Below the pieces are notes generated by a model, which saw only the letters and a program-made list of their open reading frames with translations, was not told where the DNA came from and searched no databases. A DNA stretch of 64,000 nt from Flavobacteriaceae bacterium (GTDB taxonomy: Bacteria; Bacteroidota; Bacteroidia; Flavobacteriales; Flavobacteriaceae): NCBI GenBank assembly GCA_002746415.1, contig NVXD01000009.1, forward strand, positions 38,273 to 102,272. The letters run 5' to 3'. Made by a program: the position numbers and the translations under genes. Within the stretch, counting starts at the first letter, position 1; every line of letters starts with the position of its first letter. Positions 18,900 through 28,057 of the stretch are shown piece by piece.

Positions 18900-21752
18900 A
18901 TGTTTAGCAAATTAGCGAAAAAAATTTCCTGGATGTTATTATTAATTTTTATAGCCTCCTGTAAAGAAGAACAATCTAATGAAATAGATTTGTCTGGAGA
19001 ATGGTTATTCCAGCTAGACTCGTTAGATTCAGGAATTAAAAATAAATGGTTTAAAAAGACCTTAACTGATAGGCTACAATTACCCGGTACGGTTACTACA
19101 AATGGTAAAGGAAGAAAGGTTGATGAACATACAAAATGGGTAGGTGATGTTATACTTGATAATAAAAATGATTGGACTAAGAACCCCAATTACCAACCAT
19201 ATTTAAAGGGTGATAAATACCTATTTCCTTTTTGGCTAATACCAGAATTGCATTATTACGGTGCTGCTTGGTTTCAAAAAGAAATATTGGTGCCTGAGCA
19301 TTGGAATGATAAGCATTTAGAACTTGTTTTAGAACGTTGTCACTGGGAAACAAAAGTATGGATAAATGATGTTGAAATAGGAAGTAACAATAGTTTAGGT
19401 ACCGCCCATAGATATTATTTGTCTGGAGTGCTGAAACCCGGAAAAAACAAAATAACAATATGTGTAGATAATCGTGTAAAAAATATAGATGTGGGGCCAA
19501 ATTCCCATAGTATTTCAGACCACACTCAAGGCAATTGGAACGGGATTATAGGAGAAATGAAATTAATAAAAACCGATAGAGTTTTCGTTAAAAATATTCA
19601 AGTTTATCCTGATATAGCAGACAAGAAAATAAAAGTAGTTTTGTCTATTTCTAATACTACTAATTTTGAACAAAAAGCAAAAATAAGTCTTCAAACGGTA
19701 CAAAATAAATCCAAAAATAGTGGTGTATTATTTACAAAGAATTTAACCTTAAAAAAAGGCACAGAAGTAATTGAGTTGGAATATGATATGGGCGAAAATA
19801 TTGCCCTTTGGGATGAATTTACCCCCAATTTATACACCCTAAAGTCTACTCTAAAAACAGATGTAACAAACAACCAAAAAGAAACCGTTTTTGGTATGCG
19901 AGAATTTATTGTAAAGAATAAACAATTGGTTGTAAATGATAGGCCTGTTTTTTTAAGAGGTACATTAGAGTCTGCAATTTTTCCTAAAACAGGTTTTCCA
20001 CCAACAAATGTTGAAGCTTGGAAACGTATCCTAAATATTTGTAGAGCACATGGGTTAAATCATATTCGTTTTCATTCTTGGTGTCCTCCAAAAGCAGCAT
20101 TTATTGCAGCAGATGAATTGGGTTTCTATTTACAAGTAGAAGTTTCTTCCTGGGCAAACCAAGGTGCATCGGTTGGGGATGGAAAACCACTTGATAGTTG
20201 GCTTTACAAAGAAAGTAATAGAATGATAAAAGCTTATGGTAATCACCCATCGTTCTGTATGATGTCTTATGGCAATGAACCAGCAGGAAAATTTCATGAA
20301 AAATTTCTTACTGAATTTGTTAATTATTGGAGAGTCAAAGACCAAAGAAGACTTTATACTAGCGGAGCTGGGTGGCCGATGATTGATGAAAATGATTTTC
20401 ATTTGAGTCATCATAAAGTTAGAATTCAAGGTTGGGGAGAAGGACTTAATAGTATAATTAATAGTAAGGCTCCAAGTAGTGATTATAATTTTTATGAAGC
20501 TGTGAAAAATTTAAAAGCACCAATGGTAAGTCATGAAATTGGGCAATGGTGTGCATACCCAAATTTCAAAGAACTGGAGAAATATAAAAATAGCCACTTA
20601 AAGGCTACCAATTTTGAAATTTTTGAGCGTAGTTTAAAAGACCATGGCATGGAACACTTGTCAGAAGATTTTCTATTGGCATCCGGTAAATTACAAGCAT
20701 TATGTTATAAAGCTGATATAGAAGCAGCATTAAGAACCCCGGGTTTTGGTGGGTTTCAATTGTTGGGTTTGCATGATTTTCCAGGACAAGGTAGTGCACT
20801 GGTTGGAGTGTTGGATCCTTTTTGGGAACAGAAAGGATATATATCTCCTGAAGAATACAGACGTTTTTGCAATGAAACGGTTCCTCTAGTAAAATTTCCT
20901 AAAAGAATTTATATTAGTGATGAACCCATAAATGTAGGTGTAGATGTATCTCATTTTGGGGAGTATCAACTAAAAAAAGCAAGGCCCAAATGGAAAATCA
21001 CAAATACCAAAGGTGGAATTCTCCAAAAAGGTGTTTTTAAAGCTATGGACATCAACTGGGGTAATGCCATAGCCCTAGGTGAAATAATAACTTCAATACA
21101 TACAGAAATACCTGTTCAATTAAATTTAGAAGTTGAAGTTAACGGATTTAAAAACGGATGGGATTTTTGGGTATATCCGGCTGTAACCAAAGAAAAGGAA
21201 GATGGTATATTAATTGTTCAGAAATTAACACCTGAAACAATAAAAATATTAGAAGAAGGTGGAAATGTCCTTCTTACTATAAAAAAAGGAAGTGTATCCT
21301 CAGAGTTTGGTGGAGATATAGGTGTTGGTTTTTCAAGTATCTTCTGGAATACGGCATGGACAGGGGGTCAAAAACCGCATACCTTGGGAATTCTGTGTAA
21401 TCCAGAACATCCGGCATTAGCAGAATTTCCAACTGAATACCATTCCAATTGGCAGTGGTGGGATGCTATGAGCCATTCTAATGCCATTAATTTAGAACGC
21501 TTTTCTCAGAAGGTAATCCCTATTGTGCGTGTAATTGATGATTGGGTTACTAATAGAAGCCTTTCTTTGCTTTTTGAAGCTAAAATTGGTAAGGGGAAAT
21601 TGTTGTTTTCAGGGGTAGATTTAATCGAAAATAATGAAAATAGACCTGAAGCAAGGCAGTTATTACACAGTTTACTACAGTACATGAAAAGTGACAAATT
21701 TTCCCCAAAAACAACATTAGGAAAGAATGAAATTACTAAAGTTTTTAAGTAA
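18900..21752 (+). CDS. Glycoside hydrolase family 2 lipoprotein (beta-galactosidase/glucuronidase-like)
   Basis: The 950-residue product has a lipoprotein signal (LLLIFIASC), an N-terminal sugar-binding jelly-roll (GEWLFQLDSL, WFQKEILVPEHW, VWINDVEIGSNN), an Ig-like middle domain, and a TIM barrel starting near GMREFIVKNKQLVVNDRPVF. The GH2 acid/base motif is present as MSYGNEP (Glu460) and the nucleophile as MVSHEIGQW (Glu546). The C-terminus carries extra beta-rich and class I glutamine-amidotransferase-like regions. It should remove a beta-linked non-reducing-end sugar in the periplasm or on the outer membrane. The aglycone cannot be read. It is the last gene before a 440-base gap and may end this locus. 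Confidence 0.88.
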   Translation: MFSKLAKKISWMLLLIFIASCKEEQSNEIDLSGEWLFQLDSLDSGIKNKWFKKTLTDRLQLPGTVTTNGKGRKVDEHTKWVGDVILDNKNDWTKNPNYQPYLKGDKYLFPFWLIPELHYYGAAWFQKEILVPEHWNDKHLELVLERCHWETKVWINDVEIGSNNSLGTAHRYYLSGVLKPGKNKITICVDNRVKNIDVGPNSHSISDHTQGNWNGIIGEMKLIKTDRVFVKNIQVYPDIADKKIKVVLSISNTTNFEQKAKISLQTVQNKSKNSGVLFTKNLTLKKGTEVIELEYDMGENIALWDEFTPNLYTLKSTLKTDVTNNQKETVFGMREFIVKNKQLVVNDRPVFLRGTLESAIFPKTGFPPTNVEAWKRILNICRAHGLNHIRFHSWCPPKAAFIAADELGFYLQVEVSSWANQGASVGDGKPLDSWLYKESNRMIKAYGNHPSFCMMSYGNEPAGKFHEKFLTEFVNYWRVKDQRRLYTSGAGWPMIDENDFHLSHHKVRIQGWGEGLNSIINSKAPSSDYNFYEAVKNLKAPMVSHEIGQWCAYPNFKELEKYKNSHLKATNFEIFERSLKDHGMEHLSEDFLLASGKLQALCYKADIEAALRTPGFGGFQLLGLHDFPGQGSALVGVLDPFWEQKGYISPEEYRRFCNETVPLVKFPKRIYISDEPINVGVDVSHFGEYQLKKARPKWKITNTKGGILQKGVFKAMDINWGNAIALGEIITSIHTEIPVQLNLEVEVNGFKNGWDFWVYPAVTKEKEDGILIVQKLTPETIKILEEGGNVLLTIKKGSVSSEFGGDIGVGFSSIFWNTAWTGGQKPHTLGILCNPEHPALAEFPTEYHSNWQWWDAMSHSNAINLERFSQKVIPIVRVIDDWVTNRSLSLLFEAKIGKGKLLFSGVDLIENNENRPEARQLLHSLLQYMKSDKFSPKTTLGKNEITKVFK

Positions 21753-22194
21753 ATTAAAAGGAATGAAAAAAGGCGAAGTTAAATGACAATGGATAAGGAA
21801 TAAGTCTGAAAATGGAAAAACTTAGGACAAAGAACTTGCAGAAGTAAGAAGGTCTTATTTTCAACTGATTGTCGAGATATTTATGGAAAGTCAACCATAT
21901 TTTAGCTATTTGACTCCATATGAAACCAAAACGTTTTCACCGTTTTGGTAGGGGTTTATAAATTTAGGCCTAATGTAAAATACTAATATCGCTTTTGTCA
22001 TTCGATTAAAGGTAACTGTGAAGGAATTAATAGGGGTAGGGATTAACAAACTTCCTCGGGTGAATGTTCATTACGAATAAATATACCTAGACAAATAAAG
22101 TCAAATCCCTGACAATTATGTGAATTGCATTCTGTATTTTATATTTTAAGTTTGCTTATTGCCAGAGAATTAACACGATTTAAAATAATAAATA
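21753..22194. other. 440-base gap with no intact gene
   Basis: No open frame of useful length is present. A 9-bp inverted repeat (ACCAAAACG at 21925-21933, CGTTTTGGT at 21941-21949, 7-base loop) could be an operator or a weak hairpin; no T-run follows it. The promoter of the next operon lies at the right end. Confidence 0.5.
22125..22154 (+). promoter_or_regulatory. Bacteroidota-type promoter of the apiose operon
   Basis: TTG (22125-22127), a 19-base spacer and TAAGTTTG (22147-22154) match the Bacteroidota consensus TTG-N19-TAnnTTTG exactly. Transcription would begin near 22161, about 34 bases before the ATG of the GH140-like gene. Confidence 0.7.
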
Positions 22195-23589
22195 ATGAGA
22201 ATGAATTTAAAAGTGAACGTATTCCTTATATTTCTTTTACTAGGACAATTGGGTAATTCTCAGAAATTAAGAGTTAGCGAAAATAACCGTTTTCTGGAAA
22301 CAGAGGAAGGTAAGCCATTTTTTTGGTTGGCGGATACAGCTTGGGAACTCTTCCACCGTTGTAACAAAGAGGAGGTAGATATGTACTTACAAAAACGAGC
22401 CGAACAAGGTTTCAATGTTATTCAAGCGGTGGCTTTGGCTGAATTAGAAGGCCTTAATATACCGAATTCATATGGAGAAACACCCTTAATTGATAATGAT
22501 CCAACAAGACCTAATGATAAGTATTTCGAACATGTAGATTACGTCATCAAAAAGGCACAAGAACTAGATTTATACATCGCTTTATTACCTACATGGGGAG
22601 ACAAAGTCAACTTAAAGAGCTGGGGCAAGGGGCCAATAGTTTTCAATACGGAGAATGCTCGACACTTTGGTAAATGGATTGGAGCTAGATATAAAGATTA
22701 TGATAATGTGATTTGGGTAATAGGAGGTGACCGAAACCCAAGAGAAGACAGCGATGATATAAGGATTTGGAACGAAATGGCTGAAGGGGTAGCAGATGGG
22801 GCAGGAGGATATGAAAATACACTTATGACCTTTCATCCTCAACCAAAAGATGATGGTGGCTCATCCACTTGGTTTCATAAAGAAAAATGGTTAGATTTTA
22901 ATATGCACCAAACAGGTCATTGCGCACAAAAGCCAACCTATAAGAATATAAGCTACGATTATCATTTAAGTGACACTAAACCTGTATTGGATGGAGAGCC
23001 CTTGTACGAGGGTCATCCCAATTGCTTTCGTCCTGATGAATTTGGTCACAGCATACCAGAGGACATTAGACGTATAATGTATTGGAACGTGTTTGCTGGT
23101 GGTTTTGGGCAAACTTACGGATGCCATGCAGTATGGCAAATGTTTACACAAAATCGTGAAGGTATTAATAAACCTTTACGTCCTTGGACCGTTGCCCTTG
23201 ACCTGCCCTTGGCCAACCAAGTCAAGCACCTAAAAAACTTGATGCTTTCTCGTCCTTTCCTTACGCGTATTCCAGATCAATCAATTGTGATTGGAGAACA
23301 AGAGGATTCCGAAAATTATGTGATGGCAACCCGCGATAGTGAAGGAACCTATGCTATGATATTTTTTCCTACTGGCAAACCTACAAAATTGAATTTAAAT
23401 GTTTTAACTGGTAAATCGTTGAAAATGTGGTGGTACGATACCCGTACGGGGTACGCCACGGAAGTAGGAATCCAAAAGAAATCTAGTGAAGTCATGATAA
23501 CACCACCATCTTCGGGCAAGGGCCAGGATTGGGTACTTGTATTAGATGATGCCAAGCAAAAATTCAAGGCTCCAGGAAAATTAAATTGA
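22195..23589 (+). CDS. Secreted GH140-like (DUF4038) glycosidase, candidate apiosidase
   Basis: The 464-residue product has a Sec signal (VFLIFLLLGQLGNSQ), then the DUF4038 TIM barrel beginning LETEEGKPFFWLADTAWE, with QGFNVIQAVALAELEG and IALLPTWGD. It ends in the small C-terminal beta domain typical of the family (MWWYDTRTG, PPSSGKGQDWVLVLDD). Asp179 in WVIGGDRNP and Glu268 in VLDGEPLYEG are the best candidates for acid/base and nucleophile. The characterised GH140 enzyme of gut Bacteroides releases the apiose-linked side chain from rhamnogalacturonan II. That activity fits here because the downstream genes match the D-apiose pathway. A second, decayed copy of the family lies at 11665-11929. 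The next gene starts 10 bases later. Confidence 0.85.
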   Translation: MRMNLKVNVFLIFLLLGQLGNSQKLRVSENNRFLETEEGKPFFWLADTAWELFHRCNKEEVDMYLQKRAEQGFNVIQAVALAELEGLNIPNSYGETPLIDNDPTRPNDKYFEHVDYVIKKAQELDLYIALLPTWGDKVNLKSWGKGPIVFNTENARHFGKWIGARYKDYDNVIWVIGGDRNPREDSDDIRIWNEMAEGVADGAGGYENTLMTFHPQPKDDGGSSTWFHKEKWLDFNMHQTGHCAQKPTYKNISYDYHLSDTKPVLDGEPLYEGHPNCFRPDEFGHSIPEDIRRIMYWNVFAGGFGQTYGCHAVWQMFTQNREGINKPLRPWTVALDLPLANQVKHLKNLMLSRPFLTRIPDQSIVIGEQEDSENYVMATRDSEGTYAMIFFPTGKPTKLNLNVLTGKSLKMWWYDTRTGYATEVGIQKKSSEVMITPPSSGKGQDWVLVLDDAKQKFKAPGKLN

Positions 23590-23599
23590 CCATTATAGG

Positions 23600-24571
23600 A
23601 TGATAGAAAGTACAGCTAATAAGTTGCTCGGAAAATCTGAAAACACGACTGTATACGTTTGTGTGTTGTACTACTTTATAATGGCTATTTTTGTACCTGG
23701 GTTTTTCACCATTCACAACTCGTGGAACCTTTTATTTAATCTCTTGCCATTGCTCATAGTCGCTATTGGGCAAACTTACGTAATGCTAGGGGCAGGTATT
23801 GATCTTTCGGTCACCTCTATAGTTGCAATGACAAGTATTATAGGGGGCTACTGTCTTAGTGATATTACCGCTTTTATAGAACCTGTTTGGTTAAGGATTG
23901 TTTTTAGCCTAGGAGCTATGTTATTGACAGGAGCATTAATAGGACTTATAAATGGGGTGTCGGTCGCCAAACTGGGTATGCCTGCATTTATGGTAACACT
24001 CACTACGATGATGCTATTTAGTGGAACTGCGATTTGGCTTACCAGATCCCAAAATAGTTATATGTTGCCCGAATCATTCGTCAACATGCCCTATACCAGT
24101 TTGTGGTTTATTCCACTTCCTTTGCTTATTGGATTGGTCGTAGTAGGAATAGCGTATTTCCTACTCAATAATACCCTGTATGGTGAATGGTTGCCATCAG
24201 TTGGTATGAATAGCAAAACGGCCGCAATATCGGGAGTAAAAGTGCAATCAACGACAATATGGTCATACATTATCTGTGGATGCTGCGCAGCCGTTGCCTC
24301 AATTTTATATACTGCCCGTTTGGAAACTGGTTCACCTGTAATGGGGCAGCACATTTTGTTAGATGTAATCGGGTCGGTGGTCATCGGTGGGACCAGTCTC
24401 TTCGGAGGGGTCGGTAAAATCCAATGGACAGTAATAGGAGCAGTTTTTATAATCATGCTCGATAATAGCCTCAACCTGATGGGGATGTCTTATTTCTTGA
24501 TCATGATTATAAAAGGGTTGGTTATTTTACTGGCGGCAATGATGAATTTATTAAAAGAAGGAAAGTACTAA
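23600..24571 (+). CDS. ABC sugar transporter permease, RbsC type (first)
   Basis: The 323-residue product is nearly all membrane segments, with the branched-chain/ribose permease signature (VMLGAGIDLSVTSIVAMTS; DVIGSVVIGGTSLFGGVGK). It belongs to the BPD_transp_2 family that forms the pore of ribose, xylose and similar importers. Two permease genes flank the ATPase gene, suggesting a heterodimeric channel. Full ribose-type ABC importers are uncommon in glycan loci of Bacteroidota, which mostly use MFS or sodium symporters. Gene spacing is 10 bases upstream and 11 downstream. Confidence 0.93.
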   Translation: MIESTANKLLGKSENTTVYVCVLYYFIMAIFVPGFFTIHNSWNLLFNLLPLLIVAIGQTYVMLGAGIDLSVTSIVAMTSIIGGYCLSDITAFIEPVWLRIVFSLGAMLLTGALIGLINGVSVAKLGMPAFMVTLTTMMLFSGTAIWLTRSQNSYMLPESFVNMPYTSLWFIPLPLLIGLVVVGIAYFLLNNTLYGEWLPSVGMNSKTAAISGVKVQSTTIWSYIICGCCAAVASILYTARLETGSPVMGQHILLDVIGSVVIGGTSLFGGVGKIQWTVIGAVFIIMLDNSLNLMGMSYFLIMIIKGLVILLAAMMNLLKEGKY

Positions 24572-24582
24572 CCTCGGTATAT

Positions 24583-26094
24583 ATGTTATTGCAACTGAAA
24601 AATATCAAAAAGTCGTTCGGTAAGGTGGAAGTTCTCAAGGGAATTACTTTTTCTTTGGACGAAGGAATGATTCTTGGATTAATTGGTGAGAATGGTGCGG
24701 GAAAATCCACGATGATGAACCTTTTAGGGGGTATTTTCCCTCCTACGGCCGGTGAGATGTTTCTAAATGGAGAAACCTATCTGCCAAATTCGCCCATAGC
24801 GGCCCAATCGAAGGGTGTTGCATTCATTCATCAAGAGTTAAATCTCTTTCCTAATCTTAGTATTGCCGAAAACCTGTTCATTAATCAATTTCCAAAAAAA
24901 CGCTTTTTTGGCGTTTCCAGAATTGACAAAAAGACTATTAATGTCAAGGCGAAAGAACTATTGGGTCAAGTGGGGCTTACAATGGACCCCAACAAAAAAG
25001 TAGAGGAGCTAAGTCCGGCCCCTCGGCAATTGGTGGAAATTGCCAAGGCGCTGGGTGCTAATCCGAAGATTATCATTTTTGATGAACCAACTACTTCGCT
25101 TTCGCATCACGAGGCTAAGAAGTTATTTGAACTTATCAAAAAACTTAAGGCACAAGGGATTGCTATGATCTACATCAGCCATAATCTAGACGATGTACTG
25201 AAATTGGTAGATTCTGTTGCGATCTTACGAGATGGGGAACTGGTAAGGATGGATGAGAAAAAAAGTTTCGACATTCAAACTATGGTAAAAGAAATGGTGG
25301 GTAGAGAGATGTTGGAATTTTTCCCTGGACGCATGAAAAAAATAGGGAAAAAGGTTTTAGAAGTTGAAAACCTGACTGCCAAGGGGTTTATCAAGGATGT
25401 TACGTTCCATATCAAGAAGCAAGAGGTAGTAGGGTTTTATGGCTTAGTGGGGGCGGGAAGATCTGAAATGGTTAGGGTGCTTTACGGACTGGATCGTTTT
25501 GATTCGGGCAGTATTGTTTGGAAAGGAGAGTTAATCGACAAAACCAATCCAGTTTTGTCTATACAAAGAGGCATTGCTTTTTTAACAGAAGATAGAATAG
25601 AAGAAGGCTTGCTTACTCGGATGAACATTCAAAAAAATGCCCAGTTGGCGGCTTTAGGCCATTTTACTAAAGGGTTGTTGCATCGTATCAATCGTTTTGA
25701 AGCCAAAGAAAAAGTAAAGGAAAAAGTATACGCGACCAAAACTAAGTACGAAAACTTGACAGAGCAGTTGGTATCAACTTTAAGTGGAGGCAATCAGCAA
25801 AAAATTGTGTTAGCAAAATGGCTTTTGACAGATCCTGAGTTATTGATTTTGGACGAACCCACTAAAGGTATTGATATAGGGGCAAAACGGGAAATTTATG
25901 GGCTGATCAATAACTTGGTGGAGAATGGTTCTAGCGTGTTGATGATTTCTTCTGAATTGGAGGAGCTAATGGGGCTGTGCGACCGCATCATTGTAATGAG
26001 CAAGGGAAAGATTACAGCCTCGTTTGATAAATCTCAATTTGAACGCAACACCATTCTCGAAGTAGCCTTGCACAAGCAAACAGCAATCTTATAA
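24583..26094 (+). CDS. ABC sugar transporter ATP-binding protein, RbsA type (tandem ATPase domains)
   Basis: The 503-residue product contains two ABC domains. The first has Walker A GENGAGKST, a degenerate signature LSPAPRQLVEIAKAL and Walker B IIIFDEPTTSLS. The second has a degenerate Walker A GLVGAGRSE, a canonical signature LSGGNQQKIVLAKWL and Walker B LLILDEPTKGID. This asymmetric pattern is normal for RbsA/MglA/XylG proteins and gives one working composite site. It energises uptake through the two adjacent permeases. The next gene starts 2 bases after the stop. Confidence 0.95.
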   Translation: MLLQLKNIKKSFGKVEVLKGITFSLDEGMILGLIGENGAGKSTMMNLLGGIFPPTAGEMFLNGETYLPNSPIAAQSKGVAFIHQELNLFPNLSIAENLFINQFPKKRFFGVSRIDKKTINVKAKELLGQVGLTMDPNKKVEELSPAPRQLVEIAKALGANPKIIIFDEPTTSLSHHEAKKLFELIKKLKAQGIAMIYISHNLDDVLKLVDSVAILRDGELVRMDEKKSFDIQTMVKEMVGREMLEFFPGRMKKIGKKVLEVENLTAKGFIKDVTFHIKKQEVVGFYGLVGAGRSEMVRVLYGLDRFDSGSIVWKGELIDKTNPVLSIQRGIAFLTEDRIEEGLLTRMNIQKNAQLAALGHFTKGLLHRINRFEAKEKVKEKVYATKTKYENLTEQLVSTLSGGNQQKIVLAKWLLTDPELLILDEPTKGIDIGAKREIYGLINNLVENGSSVLMISSELEELMGLCDRIIVMSKGKITASFDKSQFERNTILEVALHKQTAIL

Positions 26095-26096
26095 CT

Positions 26097-27071
26097 ATGA
26101 CTCGATTTCAAAAAGCCATTCAGCTACTTCTTAACTACTCCACGGTTGTTTTGTTTTTGGTGGTACTGGTCACCTTTGGCTTGCTTTCTCCTAAGTTTCT
26201 TACGCTTGGCAATATCACAAATATTCTCATCCAGTCTTCATCACTAACCATTCTAGCAATCGGGATGACCTTTGTACTACTCACTGCTGGTATTGATTTG
26301 TCCGTTGGCTCCATTATGTTTGTGGTTGGGGTCATCTCTGGGAAGCTGGTAGTAATTGGTCTACCCATCTGGTGGGCCATTCCTTTAGTATTGGTCATTG
26401 GTCTGTTGTTTGGACTGGTCAATGCTTTTTTTATTTTTAAATTGAAAATTGTCCCTTTCATCGTAACATTAGCAACTTTCTATGTTGGTAGAGGTTTAGG
26501 GCTTTATATTTCAGAGACCCGTGCTATAAACTTGCCTGAATCCTTTTTACAAATTGGTTCTTCAAAATTGTTAGGGTTGCCCATGCCTATTGTCATTTTA
26601 TTATTGGTTTTGATTATAGGACATTTTGTGCTATCATCCACACAGTTTGGTCGTCAAGTCTATGCTGTAGGTAATGATATGGCTAAGGCTAGAAAAGCAG
26701 GTGTTCCTGTAAAAAAAATTTTACTTACTGTGTATCTTATCTGTGGGCTATGCGCCGCAATTAGTAGTTTGGTTGCCTTGGCGCAGTTGGGGGCAGTTTC
26801 GCCCACTTTTGGTTACCAAAATGAGTTTATGGCAATTGCAGCGGCTGTACTTGGCGGTACTAGTTTATTTGGTGGTAAAGGCAATATATTACCTGGTACC
26901 TTAATTGGGGCCTTGCTGATTCAGTCCATTCAAAATGGGCTGGTCATTATAAATGTCAACCCTTACATATATCCTGTCATCACAGGTACGGTTATCTTTC
27001 TGATTGTGATGATTGACAGCCTACGTCATAAAAGTGTACAAAAAGCTTTGAGAACCAAAACGACAATATGA
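26097..27071 (+). CDS. ABC sugar transporter permease, RbsC type (second)
   Basis: The 324-residue membrane protein carries the family signature (VLLTAGIDLSVGSIMFVVG; AAAVLGGTSLFGGKGN). Its loop sequences differ from those of the first permease, so this is an old duplication rather than a recent one. Its stop overlaps the start of the binding-protein gene by 4 bases, which indicates translational coupling. Confidence 0.93.
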   Translation: MTRFQKAIQLLLNYSTVVLFLVVLVTFGLLSPKFLTLGNITNILIQSSSLTILAIGMTFVLLTAGIDLSVGSIMFVVGVISGKLVVIGLPIWWAIPLVLVIGLLFGLVNAFFIFKLKIVPFIVTLATFYVGRGLGLYISETRAINLPESFLQIGSSKLLGLPMPIVILLLVLIIGHFVLSSTQFGRQVYAVGNDMAKARKAGVPVKKILLTVYLICGLCAAISSLVALAQLGAVSPTFGYQNEFMAIAAAVLGGTSLFGGKGNILPGTLIGALLIQSIQNGLVIINVNPYIYPVITGTVIFLIVMIDSLRHKSVQKALRTKTTI

Positions 27072-28057
27072 AGATGAAGAAAATTTTCCTTATGGTATTG
27101 TCCTTTATTTGTCTATTAAGTGCAAATACAGGCTGTAGACCAAAAAAGAAAGGAGTAACCATTGGAATTTCCTTTGAAACATTACAGACAGAATATTGGG
27201 TTGCCAGTATGGCGGCTATTAAATCGGAGTGTGAACGTAATGGGATAAACTACATTGTAGCGGTATCGAATGGTGATGCTAATCGTCAGTTCGAGCAGGT
27301 TAATAATTTTATCTCGCAAGGGGTTGATGGTATTGTAATTACCCCGAAAGATGCGCATACCATCGTTCCTATCATTAAAGCTGCAAACCGGGCCAGCATC
27401 CCTATAGGAATTTATAACCGTCTACCTGCGGACCATGCAGGCGAACATGTAGCAGTGGTGGCAGATAATTACGAAATTACTAAAAGTACCGTACGTTATA
27501 TGGGTGAATTGGCACGGGCTTCGGGAAGAAAGCACAAGGCCATGATTCTTATTGGTGACTTGGGAGACATAAATGCGATTTACCGTAGGGACGGTTTCAA
27601 TGATGGTATCAAAGAATTTGAAGATGTGGTAGAGGTTGTATCACGTATTCCAACAGAATGGAACCAAGAAAAAGCGTTGGCAGGCGTTACAAATGCTTTG
27701 CAAGCAAACCCCGACATTAGCTTTATTTTCACCTCTTCAGACTTTCTGTTTCCCTCTATTATTTCTGCGCTGAAGAATGCTGATAAATATCACCCTATAG
27801 GGCATGAGAATCATGTTATTTTTGGTGGATTTGATGGTGATCCTATGGCATATTCCCTTCTCAAAGAACAATATTTGGATGCTGACGGGGTGCAAGACGT
27901 TTTTTATGAATGCAATTCATTGGTACAAGCAATTTTATCCCTCATTGAAGGGGGAAAAGTGGGCAGAAAAATCGTTGACCCAGGTTTTGTTATTCATCAA
28001 AAAAATTTGAACGAAAAAGCCACAGATATGTGGGGCGCTAACCTTCAAACCCCATGA
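27068..28057 (+). CDS. Ribose-type periplasmic sugar-binding lipoprotein
   Basis: The 329-residue product has a signal with cysteine at the cleavage region (LLSANTGC), then a two-lobed periplasmic binding protein fold of the Peripla_BP_4/RbsB type (VTIGISFETLQTEYWV, ISQGVDGIVITPKDAHTIVPI, HVIFGGFDGDPMAYSLLK). It delivers substrate to the flanking permeases. Because it is embedded in an apparent D-apiose operon, D-apiose is the leading candidate ligand; a larger apioside or another pentose is possible. It overlaps both the permease upstream and the lactonase downstream by 4 bases. Confidence 0.92.
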   Translation: MKMKKIFLMVLSFICLLSANTGCRPKKKGVTIGISFETLQTEYWVASMAAIKSECERNGINYIVAVSNGDANRQFEQVNNFISQGVDGIVITPKDAHTIVPIIKAANRASIPIGIYNRLPADHAGEHVAVVADNYEITKSTVRYMGELARASGRKHKAMILIGDLGDINAIYRRDGFNDGIKEFEDVVEVVSRIPTEWNQEKALAGVTNALQANPDISFIFTSSDFLFPSIISALKNADKYHPIGHENHVIFGGFDGDPMAYSLLKEQYLDADGVQDVFYECNSLVQAILSLIEGGKVGRKIVDPGFVIHQKNLNEKATDMWGANLQTP